Source of the DNA: Amanita rubescens
Taxonomy: Eukaryota; Basidiomycota; Agaricomycetes; Agaricales; Amanitaceae
Length of the DNA stretch: 64,000 nt
Reading direction: 5' to 3'
NCBI GenBank assembly: GCA_015039365.1
Contig: WION01000265.1
Coordinates: 1-64,000 of the forward strand
The notes under the pieces were generated by a model that was given only the letters and a program-made list of their open reading frames with translations, ran no database searches and was not told where the DNA came from. How positions within the stretch are numbered: position 1 is the stretch's first letter; every line of letters begins with the position of its first letter. Positions 59,364 to 64,000 of the stretch are shown piece by piece. The translations under genes and the position numbers were made by a program.

Positions 59364-62300
59364 TCATAACTTGAGTTCGGTGAGTACACGCCGCGCCAGC
59401 ATTTGGTACTGCCAGCCATCTCCGCTCGCCCTACGGAACTGAATACCATTCAGTGGAAGCCACTGGACCTTTTTTTTCTTTCGTCAGAACACAAAAAGTT
59501 TGTTGTACGAAACCTAGCAACAACTGACCTTGACTATATTAATCTCAAACCGAACGCCTAGCTTATTGTTTCCAACATTGTCAAATGCGTCCACCTCGCC
59601 CGTCGGAGCTTGGCTGAGGCTGTGAAGAGGAGAAGGTGCTCTATTGCTGGTAGAATCGCGCGGGATCGGAGGGAGCATCTTGCCCTTGCCTATCGTTGAC
59701 GGCCGACTCCCGGGCGTCTCCGGTCCGTCAGCAGACGGTCCATTAGCCCCATTCGCGGAATGGTCCCCATGCACAACGGTATGGTTGTTGGACGAAACGT
59801 TAAAGAACGAAGATGATCCACTACTTGGCGTAGCCGTGAGAGTCGTGCCGACAGAAGGCCGGCCAGGAGCTTCCTTTTCTTTTTCCTTCTCCTTCTCGAG
59901 CGGAAGCTCCTTGTCCTTCCCCTTGTCGCGCTTCATGCCAAATGAGAGCTTGGACGCCTTTTTCACAATGGACCTCTTGTGAGACAGCCCAGGGCCCGTC
60001 GATCCAGACGACGCCAGCTGAGGCGTTGGTGGCGGCAATACCGATGACATGTCGATCGACGGCAGATGGACACACTCAAACCCGGTCTTGGTCTCCCGAT
60101 ACTGAATCTGCATCCGATCCAGAACGCGACGGATATCAGTCTTGATAACCGCAGGCTGCTTTGTCGACGTCGTCGCAACGCTGCAATGGAAAACACCGTC
60201 AGCAACCAGGCCAACACTCGCCGACGCATCACGCTCACCTAAACAGCCCTTTGAGATACACAGGCTTTGCACTCTCATCCTTTTCATGATCGCCCACATC
60301 GTGAGCAGGCACATCCACAGAAGGTTCCTCTGCAGCTTCCTCCTCTTCACGCTTCTCAGTTAGGTCGTTATCTCTCGCAAACAGCCTCTCGGCCCGTCCA
60401 GCAAAACCCATCGAAGGCCGTCTATGACGTCCAATAGAACCCCCAGCGGTAAGGAGCACGCCACCCGTGCTACTCCGCCTCTCATGCCGAGTAGACCGTC
60501 CATGAGAATCCAAAACCGTCGCCGCTCTACGATGCACATTCCCAACAGGCTTGGAAGGTGAAGAAGGCCTCGGAGTCGTCTGGACACTTGCATCACCACT
60601 CTCCGTCTCTCCTTCCCCTGCAATCGCATCCTTATCATTATCCTTATTCTTCTCCTCCTCTTCCTCCACCGGCTCCTGCTGCTGTTGCTGCTGCTTCACA
60701 TCCGCAGACGGTCTAGGAGATACCGCCGCCAACCCAGGCAAAACAGAAGCCCTCTTATTCGGCGAATGCCTCCTCGAATCGCCACCCCCAACACCAACAC
60801 CCCCGGTGCCCACCAACAAACTTTGCATCTTCCTCACCAACGTTGCTCCAGCCGCCAACGGCGACGCCAACCCATGCCCATGTTCCGCAGTCGGTGTTTT
60901 CTCCTTTTCCGACTCGACGACGACGACAGCTGCTGCTGTGGCTGTGGTTGAGTCCCCCCCACCCGTCGTAGTCGAAGACGACGCCGATTTCTTGGGAGGT
61001 AGAGCCTGGTTCTCTTCAGCAGCGTTCTCTCCATTCCCAAAGAGTCCTCCCCAAGCTTTACCCAACGTCGTCGGCCTCTGACTCATACTATGACTTCGTC
61101 TATGCGTGCTGGCGGGAGGCGCGCGGGGGAGCTCGCGAGGTTTACTGCCGGTCAGAGCTTTCTGATCAATCTCGACCTGTCGTTTCGCGGCGGCCGCGGA
61201 AGGCGAAGGTGGTGGTAACCCGGGATCTCGCGGACGAGGTTGAGGATGGAAGGATGGGGAAGTGGGTGAAGGAGCGGCTGTGTTGTTGTCGTAGGACATG
61301 CCGGAGTAGTGTGAAGTCTCCGGGGCGGGAAGACGAGGAAGGGGCATACTGTAATCTGCCTTGCCGGCGGTGGAGACGGTTTCTTTCTTGGCGGGTACTG
61401 GGGCGGTATAATGAGGTTGTTTCGTGGTGCCGTACGAGACGTTGTCTTCGCCGGTGACGTTGGCGACGGGACCGTTGGTAGCAGCAGTAGCAGCAGCACC
61501 GGTACCGGAAGCGTCTTGTACGGATAGCTGAGAGCTTGCGAATTGACCTGGACCGTAGACACGCTCTCGTTCCTGCTTCTCTCGAGCAAGGTAATACATC
61601 GATAGAAGGGGATGGAAGCCGCGAGTGGGATCCAGCGGTTCCCGATGAGAGTCACCGGAGCTAAAGGCAAGATGATGTTGCGAATTTGGAGGTGACTGGC
61701 TCATGGGTGTTCCTGGTGGTGATGCAATAGGCGAAAAGAACTTGCGTCGATAAAAGTCAAAACCAGAAAAACGTTTTGACCTCTTGGAGGGTGTAGACTG
61801 TTCTTGTCTGGTGCTACTTGAATCGAAAGAGATGGCGAGACTCGAGTTGGACATGGAGGACTCTCCCCAACGACCGTTTCCGTTCAAGGAACCAAGATGA
61901 CGTTTCCGTTCCCATTGCTGGACGGCGCGGACGTAGGTATCCGATTCGAGGATACGAATGAGTCTCTTCTCAATGTCATCTTCGGTACCAAACTCGAAGC
62001 CTTTCATGTCGCGAATGACATTCCGATCGAGCTCATCTACGCGCAGCGGTTCGCGACGGACGAGATGAGGATCAGGTGAACCGTTGAAACCTCGAACCAT
62101 CCATGGATGACTGAGGACTTCGTGAAGGGAAGCACGATTTGAAGGATTTGTGACGAGCATTCGGGATAATAGATGCTTGCATTCTGGAATAATTGGTGAG
62201 ATGTTCACTTGATAAAAAAAAAATCGAGAAAAAAGCTTACCTGCACTTAGCCAAACGGGGTACTCCACCAAGCCACGTTTTATCTTTGCGTGCAATGCAG

Positions 62301-63327
62301 GCATACTCTGATCGTCAAAAGGAACCTTTCCGCATACGAGGACGTAAAGGACGACACCAAAGCTCCAGACATCGACTTCGGGACCTGTATATACCCTTGC
62401 GTTTAACAACTCTGGAGCTGCAAAGTACAAGGAACCGCAAAAAGTCGAGAGTTGTGCGATGGGGTCATAAAGGTTGGAAAGACCAAAGTCGATTATCTTA
62501 ATATTGCCGGTTTGGGATATAAGGATATTTTCAATCTTGAGGTCTAGAGGGAGAGGCGTGAGAGCAACGCGAGGCAACATGAAGAGGACAACCAACCGCG
62601 ATGAACGACGTTATTCTGGTGGCAGTAATCGAGGGCGCTTCCTATTTGTCTTGCGAATTTACGAGCAACACGCTCGCGCAGTCGACCATGACTGATGATG
62701 TAATCGAGCATTTGACCGCCGTTGATATACTCAAAGACCATGTAGTAGTGATGTTGATGGACGATCATTTCGCGCATGCCGCAAATGTAAGGGTGATGTA
62801 ACAGCATGGAAAGGGCTGCCTCGCGGAGGGTGCGAATTTCCTTCGAGGCATCCTTTGAGGCTTGTTTTGCTGCGACAGGATCTAGAGTTGCACCGTTTGG
62901 AGGTGGAGGAGCAGGGTTGACTCTCGGGAGGATTTTAATTGCAAGCTGGAAGGAATGAGGACAAGGAAGAGGGTAGAAAGAAGAAGTGTGGCCGTACCTT
63001 TTCTCCGGACACGTTATGGACAGCGAGTTTTACTTTACCCATGCTACCTGCTCCGAGTGTCTTTCCGATGGTGTAGTCACCTAGAATACGATTTGAACGA
63101 GCTGATCCACGGTGTTTTCTATGATGATGTGGTTGCTCTTCTGTAGGAGGTTGTGCTGGAGTTGGTTGAGCTACATCTTGTTGGTGAAATGGCTGTGGAG
63201 GCATCGAAACTGGACGGGGTCTTGCGGAAATGGTACGGGAAGTCGGCGCGGATGAGTCCGATTGAATTGTTGAACTGACAGCGTCTTCTGGTACGCGGTT
63301 GAGCGGCGCTGCGAGATAGCCAGCCAT
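59364..63327 (-). CDS. KIN1/MARK-type Ser/Thr protein kinase with KA1 domain
   Basis: On the minus strand an N-terminal Pro/Gln-rich tail ([19 protein letters not shown]) leads into the kinase domain. Its P-loop is [18 protein letters not shown] (about 63060), the catalytic loop [13 protein letters not shown] spans an intron at about 62530-62600, and DFG is [12 protein letters not shown] (about 62480). The activation segment has [15 protein letters not shown]. About 800 low-complexity residues follow, including [14 protein letters not shown] (about 60660-60700). The gene ends with a KA1 domain: [30 protein letters not shown] and, in the last exon, [11 protein letters not shown] to the TGA at 59364. 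KIN1/KIN2 kinases act at the plasma membrane in polarity and exocytosis; KA1 binds acidic lipids. Catalytic residues are all present. Confidence 0.85.
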
Positions 63328-63362
63328 CGCCGGTGAAAACTCAAAAAGCAGTGTTTGTCACA

Positions 63363-63693
63363 TTATTTACTCGACCAACACACCCCGTCCCGTCGGTACA
63401 TTCCCCACCCTGGTACAACTCCAACAGCGACAATAATTAAACTAACACCTAACATCATAAACGTCGTTGACATTGATTGTAATCCGAATCCAATAACAAA
63501 CGACACTCCCTGTATACCAACCTCAGTCAGTTTCAAGAACGAGTTGTGATTCACTCACCGTCGCTGTCATTAATCCAGCTCGCATAAGCGTCTCTGCACG
63601 CTGTTGTCCAATAAAATCCTATTCCGAGTCGGTACACTTCCCATCATTAAAATAAAAGCTACGCACGATTTTGCCTTCCAACAGCTCTTGCAT
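63363..63693 (-). CDS. SPC1: Signal peptidase complex subunit 1
   Basis: Exons 63667-63693, 63559-63618 and 63363-63509 are in phase and give 77 residues, the usual SPC1 size. The spliced protein starts MQELLEGKI|DFIGQQRAET and LMRAG, the family opening. Two hydrophobic segments follow: GVSFVIGFGLQSMSTTF and MMLGVSLIIVAVGVV. It closes PGWGMYRRDGVCW, the conserved PxWPxYRR end. SPC1 (human SPCS1) is a non-catalytic ER membrane subunit of signal peptidase. Introns are 48 and 49 nt with donors GTGCGT and GTGAGT. The stop lies only 35 bp before the KIN1-type start on the same strand. Confidence 0.88.
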
Positions 63694-64000
63694 GTTTGTA
63701 CTAAACTCAACACGGCTCTTTCCGGTCACATACTATTACTAATACATCACACCACATGTACATACAATACAGATCATAAGCATTACAATTACACTCCCCT
63801 CACTGGCAGAGTTCCTTGCCCAGACAGTCGCTGGAGTACATCAGAGAATGCATACATGTACATTATTCAACTCACCCTCAAGTCATACTTGCACACTTGG
63901 AATCCATTCTTGCTTTTCGACATGTATGCCTGTGCTGTGTCATACATCATATGTGAACCAACAACTCACAAACATACCTTTTCAACTATATAAAGGCCGT
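63694..64000. other. Upstream region of SPC1, nothing else seen
   Basis: The plus-strand frame 63604-63993 overlaps SPC1 antisense and has no domain. This stretch presumably contains the SPC1 promoter. Confidence 0.4.

Noticed and set aside
1..64000. CRISPR arrays, bacterial operons or riboswitches
   Set aside because: The sequence is an intron-bearing fungal nuclear region; no regular spaced repeats were seen.

Overview
The window is eukaryotic and fungal, almost certainly a basidiomycete of the Agaricomycetes. Genes are broken by many short introns of about 45-57 nt with GT(A/G)NG donors. Housekeeping genes match fungal families (SMC2, MTO1, KIN1-type kinase, Msb1/DUF1708, Kish, SPC1). Accessory content (F-box proteins, peptidyl-Lys metalloendopeptidases, APH-like kinases) is typical of Agaricomycetes. 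I cannot name the species; Cantharellales or Sebacinales-like fungi are guesses only. Gene models were spliced by eye and checked for reading-frame phase where exons are listed.

Layout. 1-8 kb: a decayed protein-kinase-like gene, a spliced gene of unknown function, and two degenerate M35 (aspzincin) protease relatives. 8.7-14.8 kb: two F-box proteins. 15.3-24.9 kb: a compact set resembling a small tailoring cluster: a condensation-fold acyltransferase, a class A FAD monooxygenase and a DHA2 efflux transporter, plus a partial second copy of the transporter 5' end and a ruined second copy of the acyltransferase. 25-34.6 kb: housekeeping genes for mitochondrial tRNA modification (MTO1), polarity (Msb1-like), a membrane protein and the secretory-pathway protein Kish. 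34.7-46.8 kb: an ABCC transporter and condensin SMC2, both on the minus strand, with a PD-(D/E)XK nuclease-like gene wedged into a duplication of the SMC2 3' end. 48.3-58.7 kb: an intact M35 protease, a Crinkler-type P-loop NTPase gene enclosed by long direct repeats, a small secreted protein, an APH-like pseudokinase and a further M35 copy. 59.4-63.7 kb: a KIN1/MARK-type kinase and signal peptidase subunit SPC1, head to tail with only 35 bp between coding regions.

The main observation is a shared architecture. Two unrelated insertions, a nuclease-fold gene at 41.5 kb and a P-loop NTPase gene at 50.8 kb, each sit exactly between two diverged direct copies of about 260-390 bp of local sequence. 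One copied stretch is demonstrably the end of the host SMC2 gene, which therefore stays intact. NTPase and PD-(D/E)XK domains are the two halves of known Crinkler/AAA-nuclease proteins, so these may be inserts of one class of selfish or effector genes that arrive with long target duplications. A second theme is local birth and death of M35 proteases: one intact, one apparently non-catalytic, one clear pseudogene and one with a suspect splice site.
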